NCBI RefSeq assembly: GCF_013266735.1
Contig: NZ_JABSNU010000012.1
Coordinates: 104,418 to 168,417 of the forward strand
DNA length: 64,000 bases
Reading direction: 5' to 3'
Source of the DNA: Pedobacter foliorum
GTDB taxonomy: Bacteria; Bacteroidota; Bacteroidia; Sphingobacteriales; Sphingobacteriaceae
Shown: positions 1 through 8,370 of the stretch, in pieces
How the letters are laid out: every line of letters begins with the position of its first letter
Numbering within the stretch: position 1 is the stretch's first letter
Program-made: the position numbers and the translations under genes
The notes under the pieces: generated by a model
Seen by the model: only the letters and a program-made list of their open reading frames with translations
The model's database searches: none
Told to the model about the DNA's origin: nothing

Positions 1-522
1 ACCTACGTTAACCTCATGTAAATTAGTATGTTCAAACGTGTAAGGTATAATGAATACCGAGAACTCGTCAATTTCTGAATTTACTACAGTTAAACTGATT
101 CCATTAACAGATACAGAACCCTTTTCTACTGTAACATTGCCATTCTGAGAGTCATATTTAAAACGGTACTCCCAACTTCCATCTAACTCAGTCCGTTTAA
201 TACATACGGCTGTTTGATCTACATGGCCTTGAACAATATGTCCGTCCAATCTTCCATTCATTAGCATGCAACGTTCCAAATTCACCTTGTTCCCTACCTT
301 TAACTCATCAAGATTACTTTTCTGAAGAGTTTCTTCAATTGCGGTAACAGTATGCGTATCTTCAGACAAGGCAACAACAGTTAAACACACTCCATTATGC
401 GAAACACTTTGATCTATTTTTAGCTCGTTGCTTAAATTCGATTTCACAATATAATGTCGGTTTGTTCCCTCTGATACTATATCTGTTACCTCTCCAAGTG
501 TTTCTATTATTCCTGTAAACAT
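1..522 (-). CDS. ribE: riboflavin synthase, alpha subunit (3' end cut by window edge)
   Basis: Converts two 6,7-dimethyl-8-ribityllumazine molecules to riboflavin plus a pyrimidine, the last step of riboflavin synthesis, in the cytoplasm. I read 174 codons from the ATG at 522 to the left edge; family members are about 195-200 residues, so roughly the last 20-25 are missing. The protein starts MFTGIIE, the family signature. It has two lumazine-binding barrel repeats: NGVCLTV at residues 43-49 with GHIVQGHVD near 97, and NGISLTVV in the second repeat. The start lies 5 bp after the biotin carboxylase stop, so it is probably the third gene of the aldolase-carboxylase-ribE operon. Identity is secure; the end is not visible. 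Confidence 0.93.
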   Translation of the reverse strand, partial: MFTGIIETLGEVTDIVSEGTNRHYIVKSNLSNELKIDQSVSHNGVCLTVVALSEDTHTVTAIEETLQKSNLDELKVGNKVNLERCMLMNGRLDGHIVQGHVDQTAVCIKRTELDGSWEYRFKYDSQNGNVTVEKGSVSVNGISLTVVNSEIDEFSVFIIPYTFEHTNLHEVNVG

Positions 523-527
523 ATTTA

Positions 528-2012
528 TTAATTAAACTTAACTCTGTTTTTTCTCCAATTACTTATTGCAGTAGTCTGATCTTGCGACTGCATTACTTTT
601 GGCTTTTTCAATGAAAGTACGGCAATTAATGCTGCCATAAGCGCTTCATCTTCGTCCTCATGCTTCAAACTATCGGCATTAAAATATTTACTTACAAAAT
701 GAGTATCAAACTTACCCTCCTTAAAAGCATTATGCTGCATTACAAATTTCCCAAAAGCAAGTGTAGTTTTTATACCTGTAATGTCATATTCATCGATAGC
801 TCTAATCATCCGTTCTATGGCCTCTTCCCTATCCTTGCCATAGGTAATTAATTTAGCAATCATCGGATCATAGTAAATTGGAATTTCCATGCCTTGCTTA
901 AAACCGTCATCTACACGTACTCCATTGCCTTTTGGCGTACTATAAGTTTGCAATACCCCAATGTCGGGCAAGAAATTATTTTGCGGATCTTCGGCATAAA
1001 CCCTCAGCTCCAATGCGTGTCCGTTAATCTTTAAGTCTTCTTGTTTATAGGAAAGCTTTTCCCCTCTGGCAATCTTAATCTGCTCTTTTACAAGATCTAA
1101 CCCTGTTATCATTTCGGTTACAGGGTGCTCCACCTGAAGCCTGGTATTCATTTCAAGGAAGAAGAAATCAAGGTTTTCATCCAAAATAAACTCCACCGTT
1201 CCCGCGCCTACATAATTTACAGATCGGGCTACATCTACAGCACAGGCTCCCATCTTATCTCTTATTTCTTGAGTTAAAATACTGGATGGCGCTTCTTCAA
1301 TTACTTTCTGATGTCGCCTTTGAATAGAGCATTCACGCTCAAAAAAATGAACAATATTACCATGAGTATCGCCAAGAACCTGAATTTCTATATGTCGAGG
1401 AGACGAAACATACCGCTCAATAAATACAGATCCATCGCCGAATGCAGAGGTTGCTTCACTTACTGCCAATTGCATTTGCTCTTCAAAGTCAGCGGCCTGT
1501 TCTACTACTCTCATACCTTTACCGCCACCACCGGCGGCAGCCTTAATTAAAATAGGGAAACCAACTTCAACCGCTCTTCTCTTAGCTTCTTCAACATCGG
1601 TAATGGCTTCTTCAGTTCCGGGAACCATAGGGATATTATATTTCAAAGCAGCGGCTTTGGCCGACAACTTATTCCCCATAATTTCCATAGCCTCAGGAGT
1701 TGGCCCAATCAGTGTTAATCCCGACTCTTTAACCAACCTCGCAAAGCCGGCATTCTCAGATAAGAACCCATAACCCGGATGTATTGCTTCTGCACCGGTA
1801 ACTTTACAAGCATCAATAATTTTTTGTCCTACTAAATAAGATTGATTAGATGGAGCCGGGCCAATACAAATTGCCTCATCAGCATAAAGTACATGCAATG
1901 CTTCTCTATCAGCTTCAGAATATACAGCAACTGTTTTTATTCCCATTTCACGAGCCGAACGCATAATGCGCAAAGCGATTTCACCCCTATTGGCTACAAG
2001 AATTTTATTCAT
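528..2012 (-). CDS. accC: biotin carboxylase (acyl-CoA carboxylase AccC-type subunit)
   Basis: ATP-dependent carboxylation of protein-bound biotin with bicarbonate. The 494-residue protein opens with MNKILVANRGEIALRI, has the ATP-grasp glycine loop KAAAGGGGKGMRVV and the catalytic-site segment EMNTRLQVEHPVTE, and ends in a biotin carboxylase C domain. E. coli AccC is about 449 residues; this one carries about 45 extra C-terminal residues, as in subunits of acetyl/propionyl-CoA carboxylase complexes. No biotin carrier or carboxyltransferase gene is adjacent, so whether it serves fatty-acid synthesis or propionyl-CoA carboxylation cannot be decided here. It lies 8 bp downstream of the threonine aldolase and 5 bp upstream of ribE. 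Confidence 0.9.
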   Translation of the reverse strand: MNKILVANRGEIALRIMRSAREMGIKTVAVYSEADREALHVLYADEAICIGPAPSNQSYLVGQKIIDACKVTGAEAIHPGYGFLSENAGFARLVKESGLTLIGPTPEAMEIMGNKLSAKAAALKYNIPMVPGTEEAITDVEEAKRRAVEVGFPILIKAAAGGGGKGMRVVEQAADFEEQMQLAVSEATSAFGDGSVFIERYVSSPRHIEIQVLGDTHGNIVHFFERECSIQRRHQKVIEEAPSSILTQEIRDKMGACAVDVARSVNYVGAGTVEFILDENLDFFFLEMNTRLQVEHPVTEMITGLDLVKEQIKIARGEKLSYKQEDLKINGHALELRVYAEDPQNNFLPDIGVLQTYSTPKGNGVRVDDGFKQGMEIPIYYDPMIAKLITYGKDREEAIERMIRAIDEYDITGIKTTLAFGKFVMQHNAFKEGKFDTHFVSKYFNADSLKHEDEDEALMAALIAVLSLKKPKVMQSQDQTTAISNWRKNRVKFN

Positions 2013-2020
2013 TAGTAAAG

Positions 2021-3061
2021 TTATTTATGGGCTGTTGGATGCAAATGTATTATGTTTTCGATAGCCATGTCAATCATTTCCGAAGAAACATCTAAATGAG
2101 TAACCATTCTGATTGTATTCGGGCCCGTGGTATTACAAGCAATACCTTTTTCAGCCAAATGATGAACAATATCATTGGCTCTAAAGCCTGCTGCAACATC
2201 AAATAAAACAATATTTGTTTGAACCGGCATTACAGAAGATACGTAATTAACCTGCCCTAAAGCCTCTGCCAATGCTGCAGCATGCCGATGGTCGGCTGCT
2301 AATCGAGCTATATGATGATCTAATGCATAAATCCCTGCTGCTGCTAAAAAGCCTGCCTGTCTCATTCCGCCGCCAAATGCCTTACGAATTTTCCTAGCTT
2401 TATTAATCGTCTCTTTTGAACCAAGTAGTACAGAGCCTACCGGTGCTCCAAGCCCTTTTGATAAACAAATGGATATTCCATCAAAGTATTTACCATAATC
2501 TTTTGCATGATCACCTGTAGCAACCAAAGCATTAAATATTCTGGCACCATCCAGGTGAAGCTTTAATCCTTTAATGTTACATAAAGTATGAATTGGTTCA
2601 ATCTGATCCAATGTATAAGCTATTCCTCCACCCTTATTTACCGTATTCTCTAAAACTACCAAAGTTGAATTCGGATAATGAATGTTGTCTTCATTAATTT
2701 CAGGCTCTATCAGCTCCGGGGTCAATATCCCTCGTTCGCCATATAAAAGTCGTACTGAAGCCATAGAGTGATAAGCAATACCACCACCCTCATAACGATA
2801 AACATGAGATGTCTGATCGCAAATCACCTCATCCATTGGTTGTGTAAAGCACTTAATCGCGATCTGATTGGTCATTGTACCAGAAGGGCAAAATAGGCCG
2901 GCCTCCATATTAAACATAACTGCCAGCTTACTCTCCAGCTCATTAACCGTTTCATCTTCACCAAAAACATCATCCCCTACTCTTGCACTCATCATTGCAG
3001 ATCTCATTTCGGGTGTAGGCTTTGTTACTGTATCACTTCTAAAATCGACTTTTATTGCCAT
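2021..3061 (-). CDS. ltaE: low-specificity L-threonine aldolase (PLP enzyme)
   Basis: Cleaves L-threonine or L-allo-threonine to glycine and acetaldehyde using pyridoxal phosphate. The N-terminus VDFRSDTVTKPTPEMR is the family hallmark. The Schiff-base lysine is K202 in SKGLGAPVG, and LHLDGAR holds the PLP-nitrogen-binding Asp. At about 346 residues it has the usual length. The open frame extends to a TTG at 3082, but the ATG at 3061 starts directly before the conserved N-terminus, so I chose it. First gene of a three-gene leftward operon with the biotin carboxylase and ribE; the genes have no obvious shared pathway. Cytoplasmic, no signal peptide. Confidence 0.9.
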   Translation of the reverse strand: MAIKVDFRSDTVTKPTPEMRSAMMSARVGDDVFGEDETVNELESKLAVMFNMEAGLFCPSGTMTNQIAIKCFTQPMDEVICDQTSHVYRYEGGGIAYHSMASVRLLYGERGILTPELIEPEINEDNIHYPNSTLVVLENTVNKGGGIAYTLDQIEPIHTLCNIKGLKLHLDGARIFNALVATGDHAKDYGKYFDGISICLSKGLGAPVGSVLLGSKETINKARKIRKAFGGGMRQAGFLAAAGIYALDHHIARLAADHRHAAALAEALGQVNYVSSVMPVQTNIVLFDVAAGFRANDIVHHLAEKGIACNTTGPNTIRMVTHLDVSSEMIDMAIENIIHLHPTAHK

Positions 3062-3082
3062 ATTAATTTTTACTGAATACAA

Positions 3083-3417
3083 AATTTACATTTAGTTCTT
3101 AATGGAATTAAGAACGATAATATTACAAAATACTATATAAAACAGTGCTTTTAGTAAAAAAAAGAATTATCTCCATCTTTAAATGTTTAAATTGTATGTT
3201 TTTCATCAAAAAACCAGTATAATAGCGATTGCAATCTTGGTTGATAAAAGGAGAAAATTTTATAATTTGGATTTTAAAATAACAAGTGTATTTTAGCCTT
3301 AGTGTTTATTTAACAATATGGTAATCTAAAAATCACGAGCAAAATTAGAAAAAACACTGTTTTTAAGTACTTAAAGGCAGAAAATTAAAAACTAACCGAA
3401 ACTAGAAAATTAAATTT
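3083..3417. other. divergent intergenic region upstream of ltaE and the BadF-type ATPase
   Basis: AT-rich region separating the leftward ltaE operon from the rightward ATPase gene. It holds a candidate rightward promoter (3241-3269) and runs into a 20-codon ORF at 3418. I see no RNA gene or further ORF of interest. If the promoter is right, the ATPase transcript has a leader of roughly 200 nt. Confidence 0.5.
3241..3269 (+). promoter_or_regulatory. candidate Bacteroidota promoter for the BadF-type ATPase gene
   Basis: TTG at 3241-3243, a 19-base spacer, then TAATTTG at 3263-3269. This is one base short of the TTG-N19-TAnnTTTG consensus of the Bacteroidota primary sigma factor. The start site would be near 3275. 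Pattern match only. Confidence 0.35.
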
Positions 3418-3480
3418 ATGAAAAAAAACCATACAAAAGTTGTAGGATTATTTACTTTTATCCCGAAAAAATCAAATTAA
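3418..3480 (+). CDS. 20-codon upstream ORF (possible leader peptide)
   Basis: An ATG at 3418 opens a 20-codon reading frame ending in TAA at 3478-3480, one base before the ATG of the sugar-kinase-like gene. The peptide is basic with a short hydrophobic middle (MKKNHTK, then VVGLFTFIP, then KKSN). The abutting position would allow translational coupling. It has no recognisable family and no repeated regulatory codons, and could be chance in AT-rich DNA. Confidence 0.3.
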   Translation: MKKNHTKVVGLFTFIPKKSN

Positions 3481-3481
3481 G

Positions 3482-4339
3482 ATGATAGTTATTGCAGATG
3501 GTGGTTCAACTAAAACCAATTGGTGTTTAATTAATGAGGCTGGTAGAAAAATTCATTTTAATACAGAGGGCTATAACCCGTACTTTTCGAGCACAGAGTA
3601 CATAGTAGAGTCATTAAGAAAAACACTACCTGATCACTTGGAAACTGACAAGTTGAAAGAGGTAAATTATTATGGAGCGGGCTGTTCAACAGACGCCAAA
3701 CGTAAAATTGTTGCTGATGCAATGAAACAGGTATTTCCAAATGCCGAGATCAACATTGGTCACGATTTATTAGCTTCATGCAGAGCTTTATTAGGTGATG
3801 AACCTGGTTTCGCTGCAATTTTAGGAACAGGAACAAACTCTTGTTTATATGATGGAAAAGACATCACTTTAAACATCGATTCACTAGGATATTTCTTAGG
3901 TGATGAAGGAAGTGGTTGTTTCATCGGAAAAAGAATTCTTTCAGATTACATGAAAGGTTATATGCCAAAAGGACTTAGAGAAAGTTTCTATGATAACTTT
4001 GCATTAACCAACGAAGATATTTTTGATCATATCTATAACAAACCATTGCCTAACCGCTTCTGCGCTGGCTTTAGTAAGTTTTTATATGACTTCAAAGACA
4101 ATTATGAGGACTATACTTTCTCAACTGTTGAGTATGCATTTACTGCATTCTTTGAAAACCTTGTAATTCACTATCCTAACTACAAAGAACACACATTAAA
4201 CTGTGTAGGTTCTGTAGGTTATAGCTTTAGAGATATATTAAGTATTGTTGCAGATAGATATGAAATGGGTGTTGGTAAAATTATCCGCTCACCAATAGAT
4301 GATCTTGTTGATTACCATTTACAGGTAGCTAACAAATAA
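3482..4339 (+). CDS. BadF/BadG-type ATPase, N-acetylglucosamine kinase-like sugar kinase
   Basis: ASKHA-fold kinase of the family including eukaryotic-type N-acetylglucosamine kinase; likely phosphorylates an amino sugar or other hexose in the cytoplasm. Visible motifs: phosphate-1 loop DGGSTKT at residues 6-12, an Asp in GHDLLAS at the usual catalytic-base position, phosphate-2 GTGTNS, and the GDEGSG loop. 285 residues, normal for the family. A paralogue with a degraded phosphate-1 loop lies at 6458-7300 between pfkA and gapA, so this family is tied to the glycolytic genes here. The gene ends just before a long palindromic terminator shared with the convergent Nudix-type gene. The true substrate cannot be read from sequence. 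Confidence 0.75.
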   Translation: MIVIADGGSTKTNWCLINEAGRKIHFNTEGYNPYFSSTEYIVESLRKTLPDHLETDKLKEVNYYGAGCSTDAKRKIVADAMKQVFPNAEINIGHDLLASCRALLGDEPGFAAILGTGTNSCLYDGKDITLNIDSLGYFLGDEGSGCFIGKRILSDYMKGYMPKGLRESFYDNFALTNEDIFDHIYNKPLPNRFCAGFSKFLYDFKDNYEDYTFSTVEYAFTAFFENLVIHYPNYKEHTLNCVGSVGYSFRDILSIVADRYEMGVGKIIRSPIDDLVDYHLQVANK

Positions 4340-4349
4340 CAATCATAAA

Positions 4350-4401
4350 TAAGCACATAAAAAAAGCTCCTAAATATTTAGGAGCTTTTTTTATGTGCTT
4401 A
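4350..4401. terminator. perfect 52-bp palindrome, bidirectional terminator
   Basis: Every base from 4350 to 4375 pairs with 4401 back to 4376. The core GCTCCTAAA/TTTAGGAGC is flanked by A and T runs, so each strand reads as a stem followed by at least seven U. It fills the 66-bp gap between two convergent stop codons (4339 and 4406), as expected of a shared rho-independent terminator. Confidence 0.9.
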
Positions 4402-4405
4402 GTGT

Positions 4406-5095
4406 TTAAAAGGAGATTTCCTTTTCAAACAATTTCGCATATTTTCTCTTATCAAACTTATACAATGTGGCAGCTCTGAAAGATACCCCCTGTTGTTTTT
4501 CCTGAAGATCTCTCAATACTCCAAAACTCAACATCTTCTTTCTAAAGTTCCTTTTATCCAGCTTCTTGTTTAAGATAATTTCATACACATTTTGCAACTG
4601 GGTTAGTGTAAACTTCTCTGGTAAAAGTTCAAATGCTATAGGCTGATGTTTAATACGACGTTTGATCTTTTCAAGACCTTTATCAAAAATCTGCTGATGG
4701 TCAAATGCCAGTCTTGGCAAATCCTTTACATTAATCCAATGTGCCTGTTTAGCATATGTACTAATCGGTTTTACTGCTTTATCACCACCTAAACGCAGTA
4801 ATGCATAATAGGCTATACTCACTACCCTTCCCTGTGGATGTCGGTTAACATCACCGAAGGTGTAGTATTGTTCCATATAAATATTACTTAGTCCGGTGAG
4901 TTCGTTCAAAATTCTGGAGGCCGATTGATCTAAACTCTCAACTTCTCCAACAATATTACCCGGCAAGGCCCACCAGTCTTTAAATGGCTCTTCATTTCTT
5001 TCGATCAGAAGAATCTTCAACTCTCCCTCATCGAATCCGAATACAACACAGTCGATGGAAAAAGTGGAATCAAACTTTGGTAAGATTTCTTTCAA
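4406..5095 (-). CDS. Nudix-related transcriptional regulator (NrtR/AraR-like)
   Basis: 229 residues: an N-terminal Nudix fold (about 10-140) and a C-terminal winged-helix region (about 150-229, FTLTQLQNVYEIIL then KRNFRKKML). The Nudix box is degraded: the segment GEVESLDQSASRILNELTGL lacks the REUxEE catalytic core, which fits the NrtR family, where the Nudix domain senses a nucleotide or sugar ligand rather than hydrolysing one; Bacteroides AraR is a sugar-responsive member. The start appears to be TTG at 5095: an in-frame stop lies 18 bases upstream and no ATG fits the conserved N-terminus. Divergent from pfkA across 371 bp containing a dyad, so control of the pfkA operon is a reasonable inference. 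Confidence 0.72.
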   Translation of the reverse strand: MKEILPKFDSTFSIDCVVFGFDEGELKILLIERNEEPFKDWWALPGNIVGEVESLDQSASRILNELTGLSNIYMEQYYTFGDVNRHPQGRVVSIAYYALLRLGGDKAVKPISTYAKQAHWINVKDLPRLAFDHQQIFDKGLEKIKRRIKHQPIAFELLPEKFTLTQLQNVYEIILNKKLDKRNFRKKMLSFGVLRDLQEKQQGVSFRAATLYKFDKRKYAKLFEKEISF

Positions 5096-5466
5096 AATAT
5101 TAAATATTAATTACGCTAATTATTCGTTATACTATACCTCTAAATATAATTAAAGGCGGTTTCATTTTTTTCATAAAGATAGGTAAGAATCCCAATTTAG
5201 CAACATATGTGCGTTTAGCCTCCAATTTATTTTCAAACAAGCCACTTTCCTAATAAAACGTTTAAGTAAAACAATAAATATGCTTCTATTTTACTTTTTT
5301 TCCATTCCTTTGAAAGTGGGTACAAACTGCATGTTTATAGTTCTGTTTCAATATATTAAATTTTTAAATATTAAAGCAAATAAATATACTTGTCCCCAAA
5401 TTACACAGAAAAATAAAAAATAATTACTTAGTGTAAAAAATACACCCTATATTCGTATAATAAATC
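5096..5466. other. divergent control region between Nudix-related regulator and pfkA
   Basis: 371 bp of AT-rich DNA without a credible ORF. Near the pfkA end are a -7-like element and a dyad (5431-5455, listed separately). The rest shows A/T tracts only; I see no RNA gene. Confidence 0.6.
5431..5455 (+). promoter_or_regulatory. pfkA promoter -7 element with overlapping dyad operator candidate
   Basis: GTGTA (5431-5435), five A, TACAC (5441-5445) forms a 5-5-5 dyad. It is followed at 5448-5455 by TATATTCG, one mismatch from TAnnTTTG. The dyad sits in the -33/-7 spacer, where a bound repressor would block polymerase. No good -33 box is visible. The leader to the ATG at 5467 would be very short. 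Confidence 0.45.
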
Positions 5467-6453
5467 ATGAGACCAAATATCAAAAATATCGCTGTATTGA
5501 CATCTGGAGGAGATGCTCCGGGAATGAACGCTTGTATTAGAGCTGTAGTAAGAACCGGAATATACAATGGTATAAATATGTTTGGAGTTTTGCAGGGATA
5601 CCAGGGGTTAATAAATAACAATATTAATCCGATGGATGCAAGATCCGTAAGTAACATTATCCACCTCGGAGGAACGATATTAAAAACAGCACGTTGTCTG
5701 GAATTCAAAACTGAAGAAGGACTTGACATAGCTTTTGCAAATTTAAAAGCAAGAGACATAGATGGATTAATTGTAATCGGAGGAGACGGAACCTTTACAG
5801 GAGCTCAACGGTTTGCAAAAAAACATGGCGTAAAAGTTATAGGTATTCCTGGAACTATTGATAACGATTTATCAGGATCAGATTTCACTTTAGGATATGA
5901 TACCGCGATAAACACAGTTATTGAAGCCATTGACAAGATCAGAGATACAGCCGACTCACACGACAGGTTGTTCTTTATCGAAGTAATGGGTAGAGATTCA
6001 GGATGTATCGCTTTAAGAAGTGCGATTGCCAGTGGAGCGGAAGCTGTTTTGTTGCCAGAAAGAGAAACCAGTGTTGATGAATTGGTAGCGCAACTGGAAT
6101 CAGGTGCATCTACTAAAAAATCTTCGAGCATAGTTATTGTTTCTGAAGGACATAAAGATGGTGGAGCATATGACATCGCCAAAAAAGTTAAGGAAAGGTT
6201 TAACCACTATGATACAAAAGTAACTATCTTAGGCCACCTTCAACGCGGAGGCAGTCCGAGTAGTTTTGACAGGATACTTGGAAGTAGGTTAGGCTTTGCA
6301 GCAGTAAATGAAATTCTGAAAGGAAGTACCATGCAAATGGTTGGTTTACGCGGTAACGAGATACATACAACCTCAATTGAAGATGCGCTTACAAAGCACA
6401 GCTTTAAATTGGAGAATGATTTATTGGAAATGACTAAAGTCTTATCAATATAA
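5467..6453 (+). CDS. pfkA: 6-phosphofructokinase, ATP-dependent
   Basis: Phosphorylates fructose 6-phosphate to fructose 1,6-bisphosphate in glycolysis. 328 residues, the standard short bacterial form. It shows TSGGDAPGMNA near the N-terminus, GGDGT at residues 105-109 and PGTIDND at 128-134 with catalytic base D132. The Gly in GGDG and the Gly before TIDND (instead of Asp and Lys) indicate ATP rather than pyrophosphate as phosphoryl donor. The second BadF-type ATPase follows 4 bp after the stop, and gapA follows that gene by 4 bp, so the three form a tight operon. Probably controlled at the dyad in its promoter. Confidence 0.96.
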   Translation: MRPNIKNIAVLTSGGDAPGMNACIRAVVRTGIYNGINMFGVLQGYQGLINNNINPMDARSVSNIIHLGGTILKTARCLEFKTEEGLDIAFANLKARDIDGLIVIGGDGTFTGAQRFAKKHGVKVIGIPGTIDNDLSGSDFTLGYDTAINTVIEAIDKIRDTADSHDRLFFIEVMGRDSGCIALRSAIASGAEAVLLPERETSVDELVAQLESGASTKKSSSIVIVSEGHKDGGAYDIAKKVKERFNHYDTKVTILGHLQRGGSPSSFDRILGSRLGFAAVNEILKGSTMQMVGLRGNEIHTTSIEDALTKHSFKLENDLLEMTKVLSI

Positions 6454-6457
6454 TAAA

Positions 6458-7300
6458 ATGATTGCAGTAGTTTATAGCGGATCAAAAACAGCATTTTGGA
6501 AAATTGCACGTGATGGTAAAACCATCGCTGAGTGCACTATGCCCGGAATTAATCCTTGTTTTAATGACCAGAAAGCAATACTGCAGTTTTTAAATAAAAA
6601 ATCGACCTTAATCAATCATGCCGAAAGCATAAAGAAAATTTATGTGTTTGCTGCCGGTGCTTCTTCAGTAGAAAGAAGAAACGAATTGGCAGAAACCCTA
6701 GGTCTTTTCTTTAAGTTCAGCAAAATTACAGTTAAGGATGATTTGTATGGAGCAGCAATATCTGCTTGTTACAATAATAGTGGCATTGTCGGCATTTTAG
6801 GCAGTGGAGCTAACTGTGCGTATTTTGATGGTAAAAGTCCTGAGAAAAACAACTTTGGTCTTGGATTTATCCTTGGCGATGAGGGCTCAGCAACTTTCCT
6901 TGGAAAAACTCTTGTAAAGAGCTTTCTTCAAGAAAAATTACCAAAAGATTTACAAAGTGAGTTTGAGGTTAAATATAATCTGGACAGACCGCAAATACTT
7001 GAGCGAGTGTATAAAAAACCGATGGCTCAGCAGTTTTTCAGTTCTTTCTTTGATTTCTTCCTTGAACATCGCAACCATAAATATATACTAGAGTTGATAG
7101 ATAATGCGTTTGAAAGTTATTTTAAAATCTATTTACTACCAACTATAGAATTACACCCTGGAAAAGAAATACATTTTGTAGGTCTTGTTGCAGGAACGTT
7201 TCAGGAGCAGCTACGTGCTATTGCTGCAAAACATGGATTAACAATAACATCAATAACTAAAGAACCAATATATAATTTACTAAACTACTATTCAAATTAA
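6458..7300 (+). CDS. BadF/N-acetylglucosamine kinase-like ATPase paralogue with altered phosphate-1 loop
   Basis: 280 residues, colinear with the ATPase at 3482-4339: similar N-terminus, VKDDLYGAA at the catalytic-Asp position, GSGANC for phosphate-2 and GDEGSAT for the GDEGSG loop. However, the phosphate-1 loop DGGSTKT is replaced by YSGSKT, with loss of the Asp that binds the Mg/phosphate and one residue deleted. Either activity is reduced or this is a sensor-like pseudokinase. It sits between pfkA and gapA with 4-bp gaps on each side, so it is co-expressed with glycolysis. No function is assigned. Confidence 0.7.
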   Translation: MIAVVYSGSKTAFWKIARDGKTIAECTMPGINPCFNDQKAILQFLNKKSTLINHAESIKKIYVFAAGASSVERRNELAETLGLFFKFSKITVKDDLYGAAISACYNNSGIVGILGSGANCAYFDGKSPEKNNFGLGFILGDEGSATFLGKTLVKSFLQEKLPKDLQSEFEVKYNLDRPQILERVYKKPMAQQFFSSFFDFFLEHRNHKYILELIDNAFESYFKIYLLPTIELHPGKEIHFVGLVAGTFQEQLRAIAAKHGLTITSITKEPIYNLLNYYSN

Positions 7301-7304
7301 TAAG

Positions 7305-8303
7305 ATGAGCAAAATTGGAATAAACGGCTTTGGCCGTATCGGCAGACTTGTTTTTAGAGCTGCTTTAAAAAGAGGATTAGATATCGTTGCAATCAATGAC
7401 TTAGTTGATCCAGATTACATGGCTTATATGTTGAAATATGATTCTACACATGGTCGTTTTGATGGCACTATCGCTGTAGAAAATGGTAATCTTGTTGTAA
7501 ACGGAAAAACTATCCGCATCACTGCAGAAAGAGATCCTGCAAACTTAAAATGGGATGAAGTTGGTGTTGAAACTGTTATCGAATCAACTGGTTTATTCTT
7601 AACTCAAGCAGATGGTGCAAAACACCTTGCTGCAGGTGCAAAAAGAGTAGTATTCTCAGCTCCGGCAAAAGACGATACCCCTACTTACGTAATGGGTGTT
7701 AATCATCATAAATTAACTGCAGATCAAACTATCGTTTCAAATGCATCTTGTACTACTAACTGCTTAGCACCAATCGCTAAAGTATTAAATGATAACTTTG
7801 GTATCGTTGAAGGTTTAATGAGTACTATTCACGCTGTAACTGCAACTCAAAAAACAGTTGATAGCCCTTCAGCTAAAGACTGGAGAGGTGGACGTGGTGG
7901 TTTCTCTAACATCATCCCTTCATCAACAGGTGCTGCTAAAGCTGTAGGCTTGGTGCTTCCTGAATTAAAAGGTAAATTAACTGGTATGTCTTTCCGCGTT
8001 CCTGTAGCCGACGTTTCTGTTGTCGATCTTACTGTACGTTTGGAAAAACCAGCAACTTACGAAGACGTAAAAAAAGCCATGAAAGCTGCCTCTGAAGGTG
8101 AGTTAAAAGGCGTATTAGCATATACTGAAGACGAAGTAGTTTCTACTGACTTTATCGGCGATGAGCATGCTTCAATTTTTGATGCAAAAGCTGGTATTTC
8201 ATTGAATGATAACTTCGTTAAAGTGGTTTCTTGGTATGATAACGAATGGGGCTATTCTAATGCATTAGCTAAATTCGTAGAGTACTACGGAAACTTAAAG
8301 TAA
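7305..8303 (+). CDS. gapA: glyceraldehyde-3-phosphate dehydrogenase, type I
   Basis: Oxidative phosphorylation of glyceraldehyde 3-phosphate with NAD. 332 residues. It has the Rossmann start IGINGFGRIGR, NDLVD after beta-2 (the Asp favours NAD over NADP), the active-site ASCTTNC with Cys149, the glycolytic signature WRGGRGG, and the C-terminal SWYDNEWGYSN. Last gene of the pfkA operon, followed by a hairpin terminator. Codon use is more biased (frequent gct, gaa, ggt) than in neighbours, in line with high expression. Cytoplasmic. Confidence 0.98.
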   Translation: MSKIGINGFGRIGRLVFRAALKRGLDIVAINDLVDPDYMAYMLKYDSTHGRFDGTIAVENGNLVVNGKTIRITAERDPANLKWDEVGVETVIESTGLFLTQADGAKHLAAGAKRVVFSAPAKDDTPTYVMGVNHHKLTADQTIVSNASCTTNCLAPIAKVLNDNFGIVEGLMSTIHAVTATQKTVDSPSAKDWRGGRGGFSNIIPSSTGAAKAVGLVLPELKGKLTGMSFRVPVADVSVVDLTVRLEKPATYEDVKKAMKAASEGELKGVLAYTEDEVVSTDFIGDEHASIFDAKAGISLNDNFVKVVSWYDNEWGYSNALAKFVEYYGNLK

Positions 8304-8335
8304 AACCCGTTCATACAGGTTTATATTTGGTTAGA

Positions 8336-8370
8336 AAAGGGATGTGCGTGGATGCGACATCCCTTTCTTT
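8336..8370 (+). terminator. terminator after gapA
   Basis: Ten-base stem AAAGGGATGT (8336-8345) / ACATCCCTTT (8357-8366) with an 11-base loop, then a T-rich tail. Placed 33 bp after the gapA stop. Confidence 0.75.

Noticed and set aside
3061..3082. TTG start for the threonine aldolase
   Set aside because: The ATG at 3061 begins right before the conserved N-terminus; the upstream seven codons add nothing seen in the family.
5805..6182. 125-codon frame antisense to pfkA
   Set aside because: Lies wholly inside a strongly conserved gene; a shadow frame.
5467..6453. Pyrophosphate-dependent phosphofructokinase
   Set aside because: GGDGT and PGTIDND carry Gly at both donor-specifying positions, which indicates ATP use.
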